Source: Pseudothauera lacus (lineage in GTDB: Bacteria; Pseudomonadota; Gammaproteobacteria; Burkholderiales; Rhodocyclaceae). Taken from it: a DNA stretch of 64,000 nucleotides. This document shows, piece after piece, positions 36,498-49,072 of this stretch (its first letter is position 1; every line of letters starts with the position of its first letter). The notes beneath the pieces were generated by a model. It did no database searches. It was not told the origin of the DNA and worked only from the letters and a program-made list of their open reading frames with translations. The stretch lies in NCBI RefSeq assembly GCF_003034845.1, contig NZ_PZKC01000011.1, forward strand, positions 1 through 64,000, given 5' to 3'. A program made the position numbers and the translations under genes.

Positions 36498-38236
36498 AGA
36501 AGAAGCCGGTTGCCGTGACCCTCAATCACAACCCGCTGCTCAAGCGCGACCTGCCGGCGTGGCGGGCGCGTATCGTGCTGCTCGGGCTGATGGGTTGCTC
36601 GCTGGCGCTGGTGGCGCGGGCGGCCTGGTTGCAAGGCTTCAACAAGGACTTCCTCCAGGCCCAGGGTGAGTCGCGCTATGCGCGCGTGCTTGAGGTGCCG
36701 GCCACGCGCGGGCGCATCACCGACCGCAACGGCGACATCCTCGCGGTGAGCACGCCGGTGCGCTCGATCTGGGCGATTCCCGGCGACGCCCGCCTCAGCC
36801 CCGCCGATGCGCGCGCGCTTGCCGGATTGTTGGGGATGAACGTCAACGACCTCAACAACCGCCTCGGCAGCGCCCGCGACTTCGTCTATCTGCGCCGCCA
36901 GCTTGCCCCTGACGTTGCCCAGCGCATCGCCGACCTGCGCCTGCCGGGCATCCATCAGCAGCAGGAGTATCGCCGCTTCTATCCGGGCGGCGAGATGATG
37001 GCGCACATCCTCGGCTTCACCGGAATCGACGACCGTGGCCAGGAGGGCATCGAACTGGCCTTCGACGGCAGCCTCGCCGGCAAGCCGGGGGCCCGCCGGG
37101 TGATCCGCGATCGCCGCGGCCAGGTCGTCGAGGACGTCGAATCGATCCGCCCGCCGCGCGACGGCGAGGATCTGGCGCTGTCCATCGACGGCAAGCTCCA
37201 GTTCCTTGCCTACAGCGCGCTGCGTGATGCCATGGAGCAGCACAAGGCCAAGGCCGGCGCTGTGGTGGTGCTCGATGCGCGCACCGGCGAAGTGCTGGCG
37301 CTGGCCAATGCCCCCACCTTCAACCCCAACAACCGTGCCGCGCTGAGCGGTGCGCAGCTGCGCAACCGGGTGATCACCGACACCTTCGAGCCGGGCTCGA
37401 CGATGAAGCCCTTCATTGCTGCGCTGGCCATCGAGCAGGGCCGCGTCACCCCGGCCACCGCCATCGACACCCACAACGGGCGCATGGCGCTGGGGCGGGC
37501 GACGATCTCCGATACCTCCCGCCATGAGGTGCTTACCGTCGCCGAGGTGATCCAGAAGTCCTCCAATGTCGGTACCGTCAAGATGGCGCTGGATTTCCCC
37601 GCCGAGACCATGTGGGCCTTCTACGATGCCCTCGGCTTCGGCAGCCCGCTGCGCCTGGGCTTTCCAGGTGAGGCCAGCGGCCGTCTGCGCCCGGCGCGCG
37701 ACTGGCGCCAGATCGAGCAGGCCACCATGTCCTACGGCTACGGCTTGTCGGTGACCCTGGCGCAGCTCGCCCGCGCCTACCTGGTCTTTGCGCGTGACGG
37801 CGAGCTGCTGCCGCTCTCGCTGGTGCGCCAGGAAGGGCTGCAGAAGGCCGGCCGCCGTGTGCTGTCGCCGGACACCGCGCGCGAGATGCGCACCATGCTG
37901 GAGATGGCTGCCGGCCCCGGTGGCACCGCGCCGCGCGCGCAGGTGCCGGGCTACCGCGTCGCCGGCAAGTCGGGGACCGCGCACAAGCTCGAAGGCGGGC
38001 GCTACACCAACCGTTACGTTTCCTCCTTCGTCGGCTTTGCGCCGGCATCCAGCCCGCGCCTGGTGGTGGCGGTAATGATCGACGAGCCCGACGGCGGGCA
38101 GCATTTCGGCGGTGCGGTAGCCGCGCCAGTGTTCGCCCGCATCACCGAAGGCGCCTTGCGCACCCTCGGCGTGGCGCCCGACATGCCGCTGACGCCGCTG
38201 CGCACGGCCAGCCGTCCGGCCGGGGAGGCACTGTGA
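36494..38236 (+). CDS. ftsI: Peptidoglycan D,D-transpeptidase FtsI (PBP3)
   Basis: The 580-residue class B penicillin-binding protein has an N-terminal anchor (IVLLGLMGCSLALVARAAW), a dimerisation domain (RGRITDRNGDILAVS) and a transpeptidase domain with catalytic Ser in GSTMK, SSN and KSGT. It crosslinks septal peptidoglycan. It follows ftsL by a 4-base overlap. Confidence 0.96.
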   Translation: MKKKPVAVTLNHNPLLKRDLPAWRARIVLLGLMGCSLALVARAAWLQGFNKDFLQAQGESRYARVLEVPATRGRITDRNGDILAVSTPVRSIWAIPGDARLSPADARALAGLLGMNVNDLNNRLGSARDFVYLRRQLAPDVAQRIADLRLPGIHQQQEYRRFYPGGEMMAHILGFTGIDDRGQEGIELAFDGSLAGKPGARRVIRDRRGQVVEDVESIRPPRDGEDLALSIDGKLQFLAYSALRDAMEQHKAKAGAVVVLDARTGEVLALANAPTFNPNNRAALSGAQLRNRVITDTFEPGSTMKPFIAALAIEQGRVTPATAIDTHNGRMALGRATISDTSRHEVLTVAEVIQKSSNVGTVKMALDFPAETMWAFYDALGFGSPLRLGFPGEASGRLRPARDWRQIEQATMSYGYGLSVTLAQLARAYLVFARDGELLPLSLVRQEGLQKAGRRVLSPDTAREMRTMLEMAAGPGGTAPRAQVPGYRVAGKSGTAHKLEGGRYTNRYVSSFVGFAPASSPRLVVAVMIDEPDGGQHFGGAVAAPVFARITEGALRTLGVAPDMPLTPLRTASRPAGEAL

Positions 38237-39741
38237 GCGCCAACGTCGGTCGCGTCCTTGCCGAACTGCGCCGCCGTGGTGTCGAACCGCGCGCCATCAG
38301 TGCGGACTCGCGGCGTATCGGCCCCGGCGACGTTTTCGCCGCCTGGCCGGGGCTGCGCACCGACGGCCGGCGCCATGTTGCCGATGCGCTGGCACGCGGC
38401 GCCGGCGCAGTGCTGTGGGACGACAGTGACGGTCTGCTGCCCCCCGAACTGGCCGTGCCGGTGGTTGCTGTCGGCGGTCTGCGCGAGTGTGCCGGCCATC
38501 TCGCCCACGAGATCTATGCGCGTCCCTCCGCGGCGCTGTGGCTGGCCGGGGTTACCGGCACCAACGGCAAGACCACGGTGAGTCAATGGCTGGCTCACGC
38601 CCTGGGCGATTTCGATGCCCGCTGCGGCATCGTCGGTACGCTCGGCTGCGGTTTCCCCGGGCAGCTCGAGGCCGGCGTCAACACCACCCCCGACGCCATC
38701 GAACTGCACCGCCATCTGGCAGCCTTCCGCGCTGCCGGTGCCAGCGCTGCGGCGATGGAAGTGTCGTCCATCGGTCTTGAGCAGGGGCGGGTCAACGGAG
38801 CTTGTTTCGACGTCGGCATCTATACCAACCTGTCGCGCGACCACCTCGACTACCACGGCACCATGGAGGCCTACGCGGCGGCCAAGGCGCGCATGTTCGA
38901 ACTGCCGGGCCTGGCGCAGGCGGTGATCAACCTTGACGACGGTTTTGGCCTGGTGCTCGCGCGCCGGCAGGTCGAACGTGGCATGGCGGTGATCGGCTAC
39001 ACCCGCATGGCCACCAACCTCGACGCCGTGCCGGGCGCCCGTGTGCTGTTTGCCGATGCCCTGCAGGCGGCACCGGGCGGGCTGCGCTTCGCCATGCACT
39101 GGGAAGGCCAGCGCCATGACCTGCAGGTCCGTCTGGTGGCGCCGTTCAACGTTTCCAACCTCCTTGCGGTGGCTGGCGCGCTGCTCTGCCGTGGCCTGCC
39201 GGCGGACGACATCGCCCGCAGCATCGCCCGCCTGACGCCGCCCGAAGGGCGCATGCAGCTGCTCGGCGGTGTCGGCGAGCCGCTGGTGGTGATCGACTAT
39301 GCCCATTCCCCCGACGCTCTCGCCAAGGTGCTCGAGGCCGTGCGCGAAACCGCCGCGGCGCGGCGCGGGCGGTTGGTGTGCCTGTTTGGCTGCGGCGGCG
39401 ACCGCGATCCCGGCAAGCGCCCGCTGATGGGCGAGATTGCCGCACAGCTCGCCGACCGCGTGGTGCTTACCAGCGACAACCCGCGTTCCGAGGATCCCCT
39501 GCGGATCATCGCCGACATCGCCGCGGCCTGCCCGGCGGATGTGGACCGGGTGGTCGATCGCGCTCAGGCGATTGCCCTGGCGATCGCCGAGGCCGGACCC
39601 GACGACGTCGTCGTGCTCGCCGGCAAGGGCCACGAACCCTATCAGGAGGTACTCGGTCAGCGGGTGCCGTTTTCCGATCTCGACCAGGCCCGTCTGGCAC
39701 TGCAGGCCTGGCATCGCACACATGGAGTGGGTGCATGCTGA
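38233..39741 (+). CDS. murE: UDP-MurNAc-tripeptide synthetase MurE
   Basis: The 502-residue ligase has [19 protein letters not shown] as the ATP loop and TSDNPRSEDPLRII, whose DNPR motif indicates meso-diaminopimelate as the amino acid added. It overlaps ftsI by four bases and leads into murF. Confidence 0.96.
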   Translation: MSANVGRVLAELRRRGVEPRAISADSRRIGPGDVFAAWPGLRTDGRRHVADALARGAGAVLWDDSDGLLPPELAVPVVAVGGLRECAGHLAHEIYARPSAALWLAGVTGTNGKTTVSQWLAHALGDFDARCGIVGTLGCGFPGQLEAGVNTTPDAIELHRHLAAFRAAGASAAAMEVSSIGLEQGRVNGACFDVGIYTNLSRDHLDYHGTMEAYAAAKARMFELPGLAQAVINLDDGFGLVLARRQVERGMAVIGYTRMATNLDAVPGARVLFADALQAAPGGLRFAMHWEGQRHDLQVRLVAPFNVSNLLAVAGALLCRGLPADDIARSIARLTPPEGRMQLLGGVGEPLVVIDYAHSPDALAKVLEAVRETAAARRGRLVCLFGCGGDRDPGKRPLMGEIAAQLADRVVLTSDNPRSEDPLRIIADIAAACPADVDRVVDRAQAIALAIAEAGPDDVVVLAGKGHEPYQEVLGQRVPFSDLDQARLALQAWHRTHGVGAC

Positions 39742-41129
39742 TGCTCCACGAGGCCGCAGCGGCCATCGACGGGCGCGCCACCGGCGTGGGACGCTTCACC
39801 AGCGTGGGCAGCGACAGCCGCGCGATCGTCCCCGGGCAGCTTTTTGTCGCCCTGCGCGGCGAACATTTCGACGGTCATGACTTCGTTGCTGCCGCGCTTG
39901 ACGCCGGCGCTGCCGCGGCGCTGGTAGACGAGGCGTGGGCGGCTGCGCACCCGCACGAGGGCCTGCCCCTGCTCATCGCCGACGATACCCGCCTCGCCCT
40001 GGGGCGGCTTGCCGCCGCCTGGCGGGCGCGTTTCGACATCGCCGTGATCGGCGTCACCGGCTCGAACGGCAAGACTACGGTGAAGGACATGTGCGCCAGC
40101 ATCCTGCGCGCGCACTTCGGTGACGATGCGGTGCTCGCCACCGCCGGCAACCTCAACAACGACATCGGCCAGCCGCTGACCCTGCTCGCCCTGCGCGACC
40201 ACCACCGCGCCGCGGTGATCGAGATGGGCATGAACAGCCCCGGCGAGATCGCCTACCTGACCCGCATCGCCAGCCCCACCGTGGCCATCGTCAACAACGC
40301 CCAGCGCGCCCACCTGCTGGGCATGGGCAGCGTCGCCGAGGTGGCGCGCGAGAAGGGCACGCTGTACGACGGCCTTGGCAGCGAGGGGGTGGCGGTGATC
40401 AATGCCGACGACCCCCATGCTGCCTACTGGCGCGAACTCAACAGTGCCCGGCACACGCTCGAATTCGCCCTCGGCGATGGCGCCGCGGTGTGCGGGCGCT
40501 GTGAGCAGCATGGCCTTGGCTGCCGCCTGCACCTGCGCGCTCCGCAGGGCGAGTGCAGCGTGGCCTTGCAGGTGCCCGGCGAGCACAACGCGCGCAATGC
40601 CGTCGGCGCTGCCGCCGCCTGCCTTGCCGCGGGGGTGCCGCTGAGCGCGGTGGCGGCGGGCCTGGAGGCCTACGCCGGTACCCGCGGACGTCTGCAGCTG
40701 CGCGCCGGCATCGCCGGCGCAACCATCCTCGACGACAGCTACAACGCCAATCCGGATTCGGTGCGCGCCGGCATCGACGTGCTTGCCGCCACCCCGGGGC
40801 GCAAGATCCTGGTGCTGGGTGACATGGGCGAGATCGGCGAAACCAGCGCCCAGGTCCATGACGAGATCGGTGGCTACGCCAAGAGCAAGGGTGTCGATGC
40901 GCTCTACGCGCTCGGTGAGATGAGCGCCGTGGCGGCACGCAATTTCGGTGACGGCGGGGCTCATTTCACCTCCGTCGACGCGCTGCTGGGAGCGCTCGTC
41001 GGCGAGCTCGACGGCGATACCGTGGTGCTGGTGAAGGGGTCGCGCTTCATGCGCATGGAGCGCATTGCCGACCGCCTCGCGCCGCCCGACGCAGGCGCTA
41101 CCAGGGAAGGGACCGATCATGCTGCTTGA
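39735..41129 (+). CDS. murF: UDP-MurNAc-tripeptide D-Ala-D-Ala ligase MurF
   Basis: The 464-residue ligase has [45 protein letters not shown] and [16 protein letters not shown]. It adds D-Ala-D-Ala to form the pentapeptide. The ATG at 39735 lies seven bases inside murE; an ATG at 39741 is an equal option, shortening the product by two residues. Confidence 0.95.
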   Translation: MLMLHEAAAAIDGRATGVGRFTSVGSDSRAIVPGQLFVALRGEHFDGHDFVAAALDAGAAAALVDEAWAAAHPHEGLPLLIADDTRLALGRLAAAWRARFDIAVIGVTGSNGKTTVKDMCASILRAHFGDDAVLATAGNLNNDIGQPLTLLALRDHHRAAVIEMGMNSPGEIAYLTRIASPTVAIVNNAQRAHLLGMGSVAEVAREKGTLYDGLGSEGVAVINADDPHAAYWRELNSARHTLEFALGDGAAVCGRCEQHGLGCRLHLRAPQGECSVALQVPGEHNARNAVGAAAACLAAGVPLSAVAAGLEAYAGTRGRLQLRAGIAGATILDDSYNANPDSVRAGIDVLAATPGRKILVLGDMGEIGETSAQVHDEIGGYAKSKGVDALYALGEMSAVAARNFGDGGAHFTSVDALLGALVGELDGDTVVLVKGSRFMRMERIADRLAPPDAGATREGTDHAA

Positions 41130-42207
41130 ACTTGCCCTCTGGCTCGGCCAGGACATCCGCGCCTTCAATGTCTTCGGCTACATCACGCTGCGCACCGTGC
41201 TGGCCGCCCTCACCGCGCTGGCGATCTCGCTGATGTTCGGTCCGCGGGTGATCCGCTGGCTGGCGGCGAAGAAGATCGGCCAGGCGGTGCGCGACGACGG
41301 CCCCAAGTCCCACCTCACCAAGGCCGGCACGCCGACCATGGGCGGCGCGCTGATCCTCATCGCCATCGCCGTCACCGTGCTGCTGTGGGGCGACCTCGGC
41401 AACCAGTACGTGTGGATCACCCTGTTCGTCACCCTGGGTTTCGGCGCAGTGGGCTGGGTCGACGACTGGCGCAAGGTCGTCCATCGCGACCCGAAGGGGC
41501 TCGCCAGCCGCTGGAAGTACCTGTGGACTTCGGCGATCGCGCTGGCCGCGGCGCTCTACCTCGGGCTGACCGCCAGCACACCGGCGGAGACCGAGCTCAT
41601 CGTGCCCTTCTTCAAGGCCGTGGCCTATCCGCTGGGCATCTTCGGCTTCGTCGCGCTGTCCTACTTCGTCATCAACGGCACCAGCCATGCGGTGAACCTC
41701 ACCGACGGGCTGGACGGCCTGGCGATCATGCCTACGGTGATGGTCGCCGGCGCGCTGGCGATCTTCGCCTACGTCGCCGGCCACGCCGGTTTCGCCAAGT
41801 ACCTGGGCGTGCCCTACGTCGCCGGGGCCGGCGAACTGGCCGTGTTCTGTGGCGCGATCTGCGGCGCCGGGCTGGGTTTCCTGTGGTTCAACGCCTATCC
41901 GGCAGAAGTCTTCATGGGCGACGTCGGCGCGCTCGCGCTGGGCGCGGCGCTGGGCACCATCGCCGTGGTGGTGCGCCAGGAGATCGTGCTGTTCATCATG
42001 GGCGGCCTGTTCGTCGCCGAAACCCTGTCGGTGATGGTGCAGGTGCTGTACTTCCGCGCCACCGGCGGCAAACGCATCTTCCGCATGGCGCCGCTGCATC
42101 ACCACTACGAACTGGGCGGCTGGAAGGAAACCCAGGTGGTGGTGCGGTTCTGGATCATCACCATCATGCTGGTGCTGTTCGGCCTGTCTTCGCTGAAGCT
42201 GAGGTAA
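41119..42207 (+). CDS. mraY: Phospho-MurNAc-pentapeptide translocase MraY
   Basis: The 362-residue integral membrane enzyme forms lipid I. It has about ten membrane helices and the conserved [32 protein letters not shown], and MAPLHHHYE motifs. The start overlaps the murF end by 11 bp. Confidence 0.96.
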   Translation: MLLELALWLGQDIRAFNVFGYITLRTVLAALTALAISLMFGPRVIRWLAAKKIGQAVRDDGPKSHLTKAGTPTMGGALILIAIAVTVLLWGDLGNQYVWITLFVTLGFGAVGWVDDWRKVVHRDPKGLASRWKYLWTSAIALAAALYLGLTASTPAETELIVPFFKAVAYPLGIFGFVALSYFVINGTSHAVNLTDGLDGLAIMPTVMVAGALAIFAYVAGHAGFAKYLGVPYVAGAGELAVFCGAICGAGLGFLWFNAYPAEVFMGDVGALALGAALGTIAVVVRQEIVLFIMGGLFVAETLSVMVQVLYFRATGGKRIFRMAPLHHHYELGGWKETQVVVRFWIITIMLVLFGLSSLKLR

Positions 42208-42214
42208 GAAGGAA

Positions 42215-43615
42215 ATGACGCAGCTTGCCGGCAAACGCGTACTGGTGCTCGGGCTCGGTGAGTCCGGTGTGGCGATGGCGCGCTGGTGCGCCCGCCAGGG
42301 CGCCCGCCTGCGCGTCGCCGACACGCGCGCACAACCGCCGGGTGCGGCGCGCCTGCTCGATTTCGCGCCGCAGGCCGAACTGCTCACCGGGGCGCTGAGC
42401 GATGCCCTGCTCGATGGCGTCGATCTGGTCGCCCTCAGCCCCGGGCTGGATCCGCGTGGCGGCGTGGTCGCCGAGGCGCGCCGCCGCGGGTTGCGTGTGG
42501 CCGGCGAGATGAGCCTGTTTGCCGAGGCGCTGGACGCGCTCGGCGCGCGCAGCAGCTGCCGCATCCTCGCCATCACCGGCACCAACGGCAAGACCACCAC
42601 CACCGCGCTGGCCGCCCACCTGGCCTGCGCCGCCGGGGTGGATGCGGTGGCCGCGGGCAACATCAGCCCGGCGCCGCTCGACGTGCTGGTCGACCGCCTG
42701 GAAGCCGGGCGCGCCCTGCCGGCGTGCTGGGTGCTGGAGCTGTCGAGCTTCCAGCTCGAGGCGGCAGAAGGATTCGCCGCCGATGCGGCGACGGTGCTCA
42801 ACATCACCGACGACCATCTCGACCGCTACGCCGACCTCGACGAATACGCCGCCACCAAGGCGCGCATCTTTGCCGGGGAGGGCGTGCAGATACTCAACCG
42901 CGAGGATGCCCGCGTCGCCGCGATGGCCATCGCCGGGCGGCGCTGCTGCACCTTCGGCACCGATGCGCCGGCAGCCGCAGGCGACTTCGGCATCGTCGTG
43001 GATGCCGGCGAACGCTGGCTGGCGGAAGGCGGGCAGGCCCTGCTGGCACTTGCCGAGCTGCCCATTGCCGGTCTTCACAATGCCGCCAACGCGCTTGCTG
43101 CGCTGGCCCTTTGCCGTCTGGGGCTGGGACTGCCCGGCGTGGCTCTGGTGGCCGGGCTGAAGAGCTTCAGGGGCTTGCCCCACCGCGTCGAACTGGTTGC
43201 CGAGCGTGCCGACGGCGTGCTGTACTACAACGACTCCAAGGGTACCAATGTCGGCGCCACGCTCGCCGCCCTCGACGGTCTGGCGCGTCCCGCCGTGCTG
43301 ATCGCCGGCGGCGACGGCAAGGGCCAGGACTTCGCGCCGCTGCGCGCACCGGTGGCGCGCTACGCCCGTGCAGTGATCCTCATCGGCCGCGACGCCGCGC
43401 GCATCGCCGCCGCCCTCGATGGTTGCGGGGTGGCAATCAGCCACGCCAGCGACATGGCCGCGGCGGTGGCGGCGGCCAACGCCGCGGCTTGCCCGGGTGA
43501 CGTCGTGCTGCTGTCGCCGGCGTGTTCCAGCCTCGACATGTTCCGCAACTATCCCCATCGCGCCGAAGTCTTCGTCGCCGCGCTGCGGACCCTGCCGGGA
43601 GTGCGCGTGGCATGA
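42215..43615 (+). CDS. murD: UDP-MurNAc-L-Ala D-glutamate ligase MurD
   Basis: The 466-residue ligase has [16 protein letters not shown] at its N-terminus, [31 protein letters not shown] and [14 protein letters not shown]. It adds D-Glu to UDP-MurNAc-L-Ala. It starts seven bases after mraY and overlaps ftsW by four. Confidence 0.96.
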   Translation: MTQLAGKRVLVLGLGESGVAMARWCARQGARLRVADTRAQPPGAARLLDFAPQAELLTGALSDALLDGVDLVALSPGLDPRGGVVAEARRRGLRVAGEMSLFAEALDALGARSSCRILAITGTNGKTTTTALAAHLACAAGVDAVAAGNISPAPLDVLVDRLEAGRALPACWVLELSSFQLEAAEGFAADAATVLNITDDHLDRYADLDEYAATKARIFAGEGVQILNREDARVAAMAIAGRRCCTFGTDAPAAAGDFGIVVDAGERWLAEGGQALLALAELPIAGLHNAANALAALALCRLGLGLPGVALVAGLKSFRGLPHRVELVAERADGVLYYNDSKGTNVGATLAALDGLARPAVLIAGGDGKGQDFAPLRAPVARYARAVILIGRDAARIAAALDGCGVAISHASDMAAAVAAANAAACPGDVVLLSPACSSLDMFRNYPHRAEVFVAALRTLPGVRVA

Positions 43616-44844
43616 AGCTGAGCCTGCGCCTGCCCGCCTTCCTCTCCCCCCGCCAACACAGTGCGGGTACCGATACCGCGCGCGCGGTCAACCGCCTGAT
43701 GCGTCCGGCGGCCACCACCCGCGAACTCGATCCGGTGCTCATCTGGTCCGCCCTCACGCTGCTGCTGATCGGGCTGGTGATGGTGTACTCGTCGTCGATC
43801 GCGATTGCCGAAGGCAGCCGCTTTACCGGTCATCAGTCGCACTACTTCCTGCTCCGCCACGGCATCTACCTGAGCCTCGGTGTGGCCCTCGGCCTGCTCG
43901 CCTTCCAGGTGCCGCTGGGGCGCTGGCAGCAGGCCGCACCGTGGCTGTTCATGGCCGGTGTGCTGCTGCTGGTGCTGGTGCTCATTCCCGGTGTCGGCCG
44001 CGAGGTCAATGGCGCGCGGCGCTGGCTGTCGCTGGGCCCGGTGAACCTGCAGCCTTCGGAGCTGATGAAGGTCTTCGCGGCGCTCTATGCCGCCGACTAC
44101 ACGGTGCGCAAGCTCGATGCCATGGCCAGCTTCAAGCGTGGCTTCCTGCCCATGCTCGGGGTGATCATCCTGGTCGGTTTCCTGCTCCTCGCCGAGCCGG
44201 ACTTCGGCGCCTTCGTGGTGGTCAGCGTGATCGCCTTCGGCGTGCTCTTCCTCGGCGGCGTCAATGTGCGATTGTTCAGCGTGCTGGTGGTGATGGCGCT
44301 GATCGGCTTCGTACTGCTGATCTGGCTGTCGCCCTACCGCCGCGACCGCATCTTCGGTTTCATGGATCCCTGGCAGGACGCCTTTGGCCGCGGTTACCAG
44401 CTCTCCCACGCGCTGATCGCCTTCGGGCGCGGCGAGTGGTTCGGCGTCGGTCTGGGCGGCAGCGTCGAGAAGCTGTTCTACCTGCCCGAGGCCCACACCG
44501 ATTTCCTGCTCGCCGTACTGGCCGAGGAGCTCGGCTTCGTCGGTGTGCTGACCGTAGTCATGCTGTTCGCCCTGCTGGTGCACCGCGCCTTCGCCATTGG
44601 CCGCGACGCGATCAAGCTCGAACGCTACTTCGCCGGCCTGGTTGCGCAGGGCATCGGCCTGTGGATCGGCGTGCAGTCCTTCATCAACATGGGCGTGAAC
44701 ATGGGCCTGCTGCCCACCAAGGGCCTCACCCTGCCGCTGATGAGCTTCGGCGGTTCGGGCATCGTCGCCAACTGCCTGGCCTTGGCCATTCTCTTGCGCG
44801 TCGACTGGGAAAATCGCCAAGTCATGCGGGGAGGCCGCGCATGA
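43612..44844 (+). CDS. ftsW: Peptidoglycan glycosyltransferase FtsW
   Basis: The 410-residue SEDS-family protein has ten or so membrane helices. Visible landmarks are [18 protein letters not shown], the [17 protein letters not shown] loop, the catalytic-region Asp in [10 protein letters not shown], and [19 protein letters not shown]. It polymerises septal glycan with FtsI. Confidence 0.96.
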   Translation: MKLSLRLPAFLSPRQHSAGTDTARAVNRLMRPAATTRELDPVLIWSALTLLLIGLVMVYSSSIAIAEGSRFTGHQSHYFLLRHGIYLSLGVALGLLAFQVPLGRWQQAAPWLFMAGVLLLVLVLIPGVGREVNGARRWLSLGPVNLQPSELMKVFAALYAADYTVRKLDAMASFKRGFLPMLGVIILVGFLLLAEPDFGAFVVVSVIAFGVLFLGGVNVRLFSVLVVMALIGFVLLIWLSPYRRDRIFGFMDPWQDAFGRGYQLSHALIAFGRGEWFGVGLGGSVEKLFYLPEAHTDFLLAVLAEELGFVGVLTVVMLFALLVHRAFAIGRDAIKLERYFAGLVAQGIGLWIGVQSFINMGVNMGLLPTKGLTLPLMSFGGSGIVANCLALAILLRVDWENRQVMRGGRA

Positions 44845-45908
44845 AGACGCTCCTGGTCATGGCCGGCGGTACCGGCGGGCACATCTTCCCGGGCATCGCG
44901 GTGGCCGAGGTGCTGCGTGCGCAGGGCTGGCGCATTGTCTGGATGGGCAACCCTGAGGGCATGGAGGCGCGCATCGTGCCGCAGCGCGGCTACGACACCG
45001 CCTGGGTGCGCTTCGGCGCGCTGCGTGGCAAGGGCCTGGTGCGCAAGCTGTTGCTGCCGGTGAACCTGCTTTCCGGCTTCTGGCAGGCGCTGCGCGAACT
45101 GCGCCGGGTGAAGCCCGACGTGGTGCTCGGCATGGGCGGCTACGTCACTTTTCCGGGCGGCATGATGGCCGCACTCACCGGTCGCCCGCTGGTGCTGCAC
45201 GAACAGAACTCGGTCGCCGGGCTCGCCAACCGGGTGCTCGCCGGGGTGGCCGACAGCGTGCTCAGCGGTTTCCCGCGCGTGCTCAAGAAGGCGCGCTGGG
45301 TGGGCAATCCGGTGCGCGAGGAGATCGCCGCGGCGGCGCCGCCGGCGGAGCGCTTTGGCGGACGCCAGGGCCCGCTGCGGGTGCTGGTGGTGGGCGGCAG
45401 TCTTGGTGCTGCCGTCCTCAACGTCACCGTACCGCAGGCGCTCGCCCGCCTGCCGGCCGCCGAGCGTCCGCTGGTCACCCACCAGGCCGGCGAGAAGCAG
45501 ATCGACGCGCTGCGCGCGGCCTATCGCGACGCCGGGGTGGACGGCGAGCTGCTGCCCTTCATCGACGACATGGCGGCGCGCTACGCCGCTGCCGATCTGG
45601 TGATCTGCCGTGCCGGCGCGCTCACCGTGGCCGAACTCGCCGCGGTCGGCGCGGCCAGCCTGCTGGTGCCTTTCCCGCACGCGGTGGACGACCACCAGAG
45701 CGGCAATGCGCGTTTCCTCTCCGGGCACGGGGCCGCCTTCCTGCTGCCGCAGCCCGAACTCGACGCAGACAAGCTGGCCGGCATCCTCGCCGGCCTCACC
45801 CGCGAACGCCTGCAGGAGATGGCCTGCAAGGCGCGCGAACTGGCAAAACCGCAGGCGGCGGCCGACGTGGCGGCCGAATGCGCAAGACTGGCCGGAGGCC
45901 GGCAATGA
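44841..45908 (+). CDS. murG: UDP-GlcNAc transferase MurG
   Basis: The 355-residue GT28 enzyme converts lipid I to lipid II at the inner membrane. It begins [18 protein letters not shown], with [15 protein letters not shown] in the N-domain and [15 protein letters not shown] and [14 protein letters not shown] in the C-domain. It overlaps both neighbours by ATGA. Confidence 0.96.
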   Translation: MKTLLVMAGGTGGHIFPGIAVAEVLRAQGWRIVWMGNPEGMEARIVPQRGYDTAWVRFGALRGKGLVRKLLLPVNLLSGFWQALRELRRVKPDVVLGMGGYVTFPGGMMAALTGRPLVLHEQNSVAGLANRVLAGVADSVLSGFPRVLKKARWVGNPVREEIAAAAPPAERFGGRQGPLRVLVVGGSLGAAVLNVTVPQALARLPAAERPLVTHQAGEKQIDALRAAYRDAGVDGELLPFIDDMAARYAAADLVICRAGALTVAELAAVGAASLLVPFPHAVDDHQSGNARFLSGHGAAFLLPQPELDADKLAGILAGLTRERLQEMACKARELAKPQAAADVAAECARLAGGRQ

Positions 45909-47320
45909 AACACAAGGTCAAGCATATCCACTTCGTCGGCATCGGCGGCGCCGGCATGAGCGGCATCGCCGAGGTGCTGGTCAACCAGGGCTTCACGGTG
46001 AGCGGCTCGGATCTCGGCAACAATGCTGCTACCCGCCGCCTGCAGGCGATGGGCGCGCGCGTGGTGCAGGGCCACGAGGCCGGCAACATCGACCACGCCG
46101 ATGTGGTGGTGACCTCCACCGCGGTGCGCGGCGACAACCCGGAGGTGATCGCCGCGCGTGCGCGCAGCATCCCGGTGGTGCCGCGCGCGCAGATGCTTGC
46201 CGAACTGATGCGCTTCCAGCGTGGCATCGCCATTGCCGGCACGCACGGCAAGACCACCACCACCTCGCTGGTGGCCAGCATCCTCGCCGAAGGCGGCATG
46301 GACCCGACCTTCGTCATCGGCGGGCGGCTGAATGCCGCAGGGGCCAATGCGCGCCTGGGCAAGGGCGATTTCCTGGTCGCCGAGGCCGACGAGTCGGACG
46401 CCTCCTTCCTGATGCTCAATCCGGTGATCTCGGTGGTCACGAACATCGACGCCGATCACATGGACACCTACGGGCACGACTTCGCCCGCCTCAAGCAGGC
46501 CTTCGTGGATTTCCTCCAGCACCTGCCCTTCTACGGCGTGGCGGTGCTTTGCGAGGACGACCCGCACGTGCGCTCCATCATGCCGCTGGTGTCCAAGCAG
46601 ATCGTGCGCTACGGCCTCTCCGAGAGTGCCAACATCCGCGCCGAGAACATCCGCGCGGACGGCGGGCGCATGCTGTTCGACGCGGTGCGCGTCAATGGCA
46701 CCACCACCCGCCTGCCCATCGAACTCAATCTGCCCGGCCTGCACAACGTGCTCAACGCGCTGGCGGCGATTGCAGTGGCCACCGAGGTGCAGGTGCCGGA
46801 CGCCGCGATCATCAAGGCGCTGGCTGAATTCAACGGCGTCGGCCGGCGCTTCCAGCGCTACGGCGAAGTCGCGCTGCATGATGCGGCGGGGAGCGTGCGC
46901 GGCAGCTTCACCCTGGTCGACGATTACGGCCACCACCCGGTGGAGATGGCCGCCACCATCGCCGCGGCGCGCGGCGCCTTTCCCGGCCGCCGCCTGGTGC
47001 TGGCCTTCCAGCCGCACCGCTACACCCGCACGCGCGATTGCTTCGAGGACTTCGTCAAGGTGCTGTCCTCGGTCGATGCGCTGCTGCTCGCCGAAGTCTA
47101 TGCCGCCGGTGAGACGGCCATCGTCGCCGCCGACGGGCGTGCGCTGGCGCGTGCGCTGCGCGTCGCGGGCAAGGTGGAGCCGGTATTCGTAGAGGACATC
47201 GGCGAGATGCCGCAGACCATCCTGGACGCCGCGCAGGACGGCGATGTGGTGATCACCATGGGTGCCGGCTCGATCGGGGCGGTGCCCGGCAAACTGAGCA
47301 ATGACGGGAGCGAGGCGTGA
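45905..47320 (+). CDS. murC: UDP-N-acetylmuramate L-alanine ligase MurC
   Basis: The 471-residue ligase has [44 protein letters not shown] and [10 protein letters not shown]. It adds L-Ala to UDP-MurNAc. It is related to Mpl at 20474 but lacks Mpl's FCDKRSKF segment. It overlaps murG by four bases and precedes ddlB. Confidence 0.96.
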   Translation: MKHKVKHIHFVGIGGAGMSGIAEVLVNQGFTVSGSDLGNNAATRRLQAMGARVVQGHEAGNIDHADVVVTSTAVRGDNPEVIAARARSIPVVPRAQMLAELMRFQRGIAIAGTHGKTTTTSLVASILAEGGMDPTFVIGGRLNAAGANARLGKGDFLVAEADESDASFLMLNPVISVVTNIDADHMDTYGHDFARLKQAFVDFLQHLPFYGVAVLCEDDPHVRSIMPLVSKQIVRYGLSESANIRAENIRADGGRMLFDAVRVNGTTTRLPIELNLPGLHNVLNALAAIAVATEVQVPDAAIIKALAEFNGVGRRFQRYGEVALHDAAGSVRGSFTLVDDYGHHPVEMAATIAAARGAFPGRRLVLAFQPHRYTRTRDCFEDFVKVLSSVDALLLAEVYAAGETAIVAADGRALARALRVAGKVEPVFVEDIGEMPQTILDAAQDGDVVITMGAGSIGAVPGKLSNDGSEA

Positions 47321-48243
47321 GCGTGGAGGCTGGGGTGGATTTCGGCAAGGTCGCGGTGCTGTTCGGTGGTTCGTCCGCCGAGCGCGAAGTTTCGCTGATG
47401 TCGGGCAAGGCAGTGCTCGAAGCCCTGCAGCGCGCGGGCGTCGACGCGCATGCCTTCGATCCGGCCGAGCGCGACCTGCACATCCTCAAGGAAGAAGGCT
47501 TCGAACGCGCCTTCATCGTGCTGCACGGCCGTGGCGGCGAGGATGGCACGGTGCAGGGGGCGCTGGAACTGATGGGCATCCCCTATACCGGCAGCGGGGT
47601 GATGGCCTCGGCGCTGTCGATGGACAAGTGGCGCACCAAGATGGTGTGGCTGGCCGCCGGCCTGCCCACGCCGCGCTATGCCATCCTCGACGAACACAGC
47701 GACTGGGACGCGGTGGCTGCCGAGCTCGGCCTGCCGATTTTCGTCAAGCCGGTGCATGAAGGCTCCAGCATGGGCGCGACCAAGGTCACTGCGGCCGGTC
47801 AGTTGAAGGCGGCCTGGGAGCTTGCCGCACGCTTCGACACCCTGGTGATCGCCGAGGAGTTCGTCAGCGGGGCGGAGCTCACCGCACCCTTCCTCGCCGA
47901 GCGCGCGCTGCCGCTGGTGCGCATCGTCGCGCCGGACGGCAATTACGACTACCAGCACAAGTACTTCACCGACGATACCCGCTATGACTGCCCCTGCGGG
48001 CTGCCCGCGGAACAGGAGCGCGAGCTGCAGGCGCTGGTGATGAAGTCTGCGCAGATGCTGGGCTGCCGTGGCTGGGGACGCGCTGACCTGATCCTCACCG
48101 ACGACGGCCGCCCCTACCTGCTGGAGATGAATACCGCGCCCGGCATGACCGGGCACTCGCTGGTGCCGATGTCGGCGCGCGTGGCCGGGCTGAGTTTCGA
48201 GGCCCTCTGTCTGGCGATTCTCGCGGAGGCCCGCCTTGGCTGA
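47317..48243 (+). CDS. ddlB: D-alanine-D-alanine ligase
   Basis: The 308-residue ATP-grasp ligase has [34 protein letters not shown] and [16 protein letters not shown]. It supplies D-Ala-D-Ala for MurF. It uses a GTG start at 47317 that overlaps the murC stop. The length is normal for Ddl of the DdlB type. Confidence 0.95.
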   Translation: MSVEAGVDFGKVAVLFGGSSAEREVSLMSGKAVLEALQRAGVDAHAFDPAERDLHILKEEGFERAFIVLHGRGGEDGTVQGALELMGIPYTGSGVMASALSMDKWRTKMVWLAAGLPTPRYAILDEHSDWDAVAAELGLPIFVKPVHEGSSMGATKVTAAGQLKAAWELAARFDTLVIAEEFVSGAELTAPFLAERALPLVRIVAPDGNYDYQHKYFTDDTRYDCPCGLPAEQERELQALVMKSAQMLGCRGWGRADLILTDDGRPYLLEMNTAPGMTGHSLVPMSARVAGLSFEALCLAILAEARLG

Positions 48244-49072
48244 GATGGCTGCCCGCCGAGCCGCCCTGTCCGGATCCGCCCGCAAGGGTGGTGGGCAGGG
48301 CGCGCGCGCGCGCGAGGGCGGCAGCCTCTGGCATCGCCCGGCGGCGCTCAACCTGATTGCCGACATCCTGATGCTGTTTGCCGCGCTCGGGTTGTCATGG
48401 GCGGTGGTGACCTGGTTCCTGTCGCGCCCCTTCTTCCCGCTCCGTGAGGTTGTCCTGCTCAGCCCGCCGGCGCAGGTCACCGGCGCCCAGATGGAGTACG
48501 TCGCGCGTGCGGCGATTCACGGCAACTTCTTCACCGTCGATCTCGACGCGGTGCGGCGCGATTTCGAGAAGCTGCCCTGGGTGCGCCGTGCGGAAGTGCG
48601 CCGGCGCTGGCCCGATGCGCTCGAACTGCGCCTCCAGGAACATCAGGCGGTGGCCTACTGGACGGCCTCCGATGGCGGCGAGACGCGCCTGGTCAATCGC
48701 CAGGGCGAGGTCTTCATTGCCGCCAGCAACGCCGATCTGCCCAATTTCTCCGGCCCTCCGGGTTCGGCGGCCTACCTGCTGGCGCGCTACGAGGAGTTCT
48801 CACGCACGCTCGCGCCGCTTGGCCGCAAGCTCGTCGGTGTGGTGCTGTCGGCGCGCGAGGCGTGGCAGCTGCGCCTCGACAACGACATGGTGATCGTGCT
48901 TGGGCGCGATCAGGAGCGCGCGCCGCTCGACGCGCGTCTGGCGCGCTTCGTCGCGGCCTGGCCACAGGCCAAGGAAGGCATAGGCGTGCAGGTGGCGGTG
49001 GCCGACCTGCGTTATCCGAGCGGGTTCGCCCTCACCCCGGCGGACACCCTGGCATCTAAAGGCAAGCAATGA
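48236..49072 (+). CDS. ftsQ: Cell division protein FtsQ
   Basis: The 278-residue bitopic protein has a membrane helix ([20 protein letters not shown]), a POTRA domain ([19 protein letters not shown]) and a beta domain ([19 protein letters not shown]). It scaffolds the divisome with FtsL and FtsB. The TTG at 48236 is chosen because ggagg lies six bases upstream; an ATG at 48245 would be 15 bases from it. It overlaps the ddlB stop. Confidence 0.92.
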   Translation: MAEMAARRAALSGSARKGGGQGARAREGGSLWHRPAALNLIADILMLFAALGLSWAVVTWFLSRPFFPLREVVLLSPPAQVTGAQMEYVARAAIHGNFFTVDLDAVRRDFEKLPWVRRAEVRRRWPDALELRLQEHQAVAYWTASDGGETRLVNRQGEVFIAASNADLPNFSGPPGSAAYLLARYEEFSRTLAPLGRKLVGVVLSAREAWQLRLDNDMVIVLGRDQERAPLDARLARFVAAWPQAKEGIGVQVAVADLRYPSGFALTPADTLASKGKQ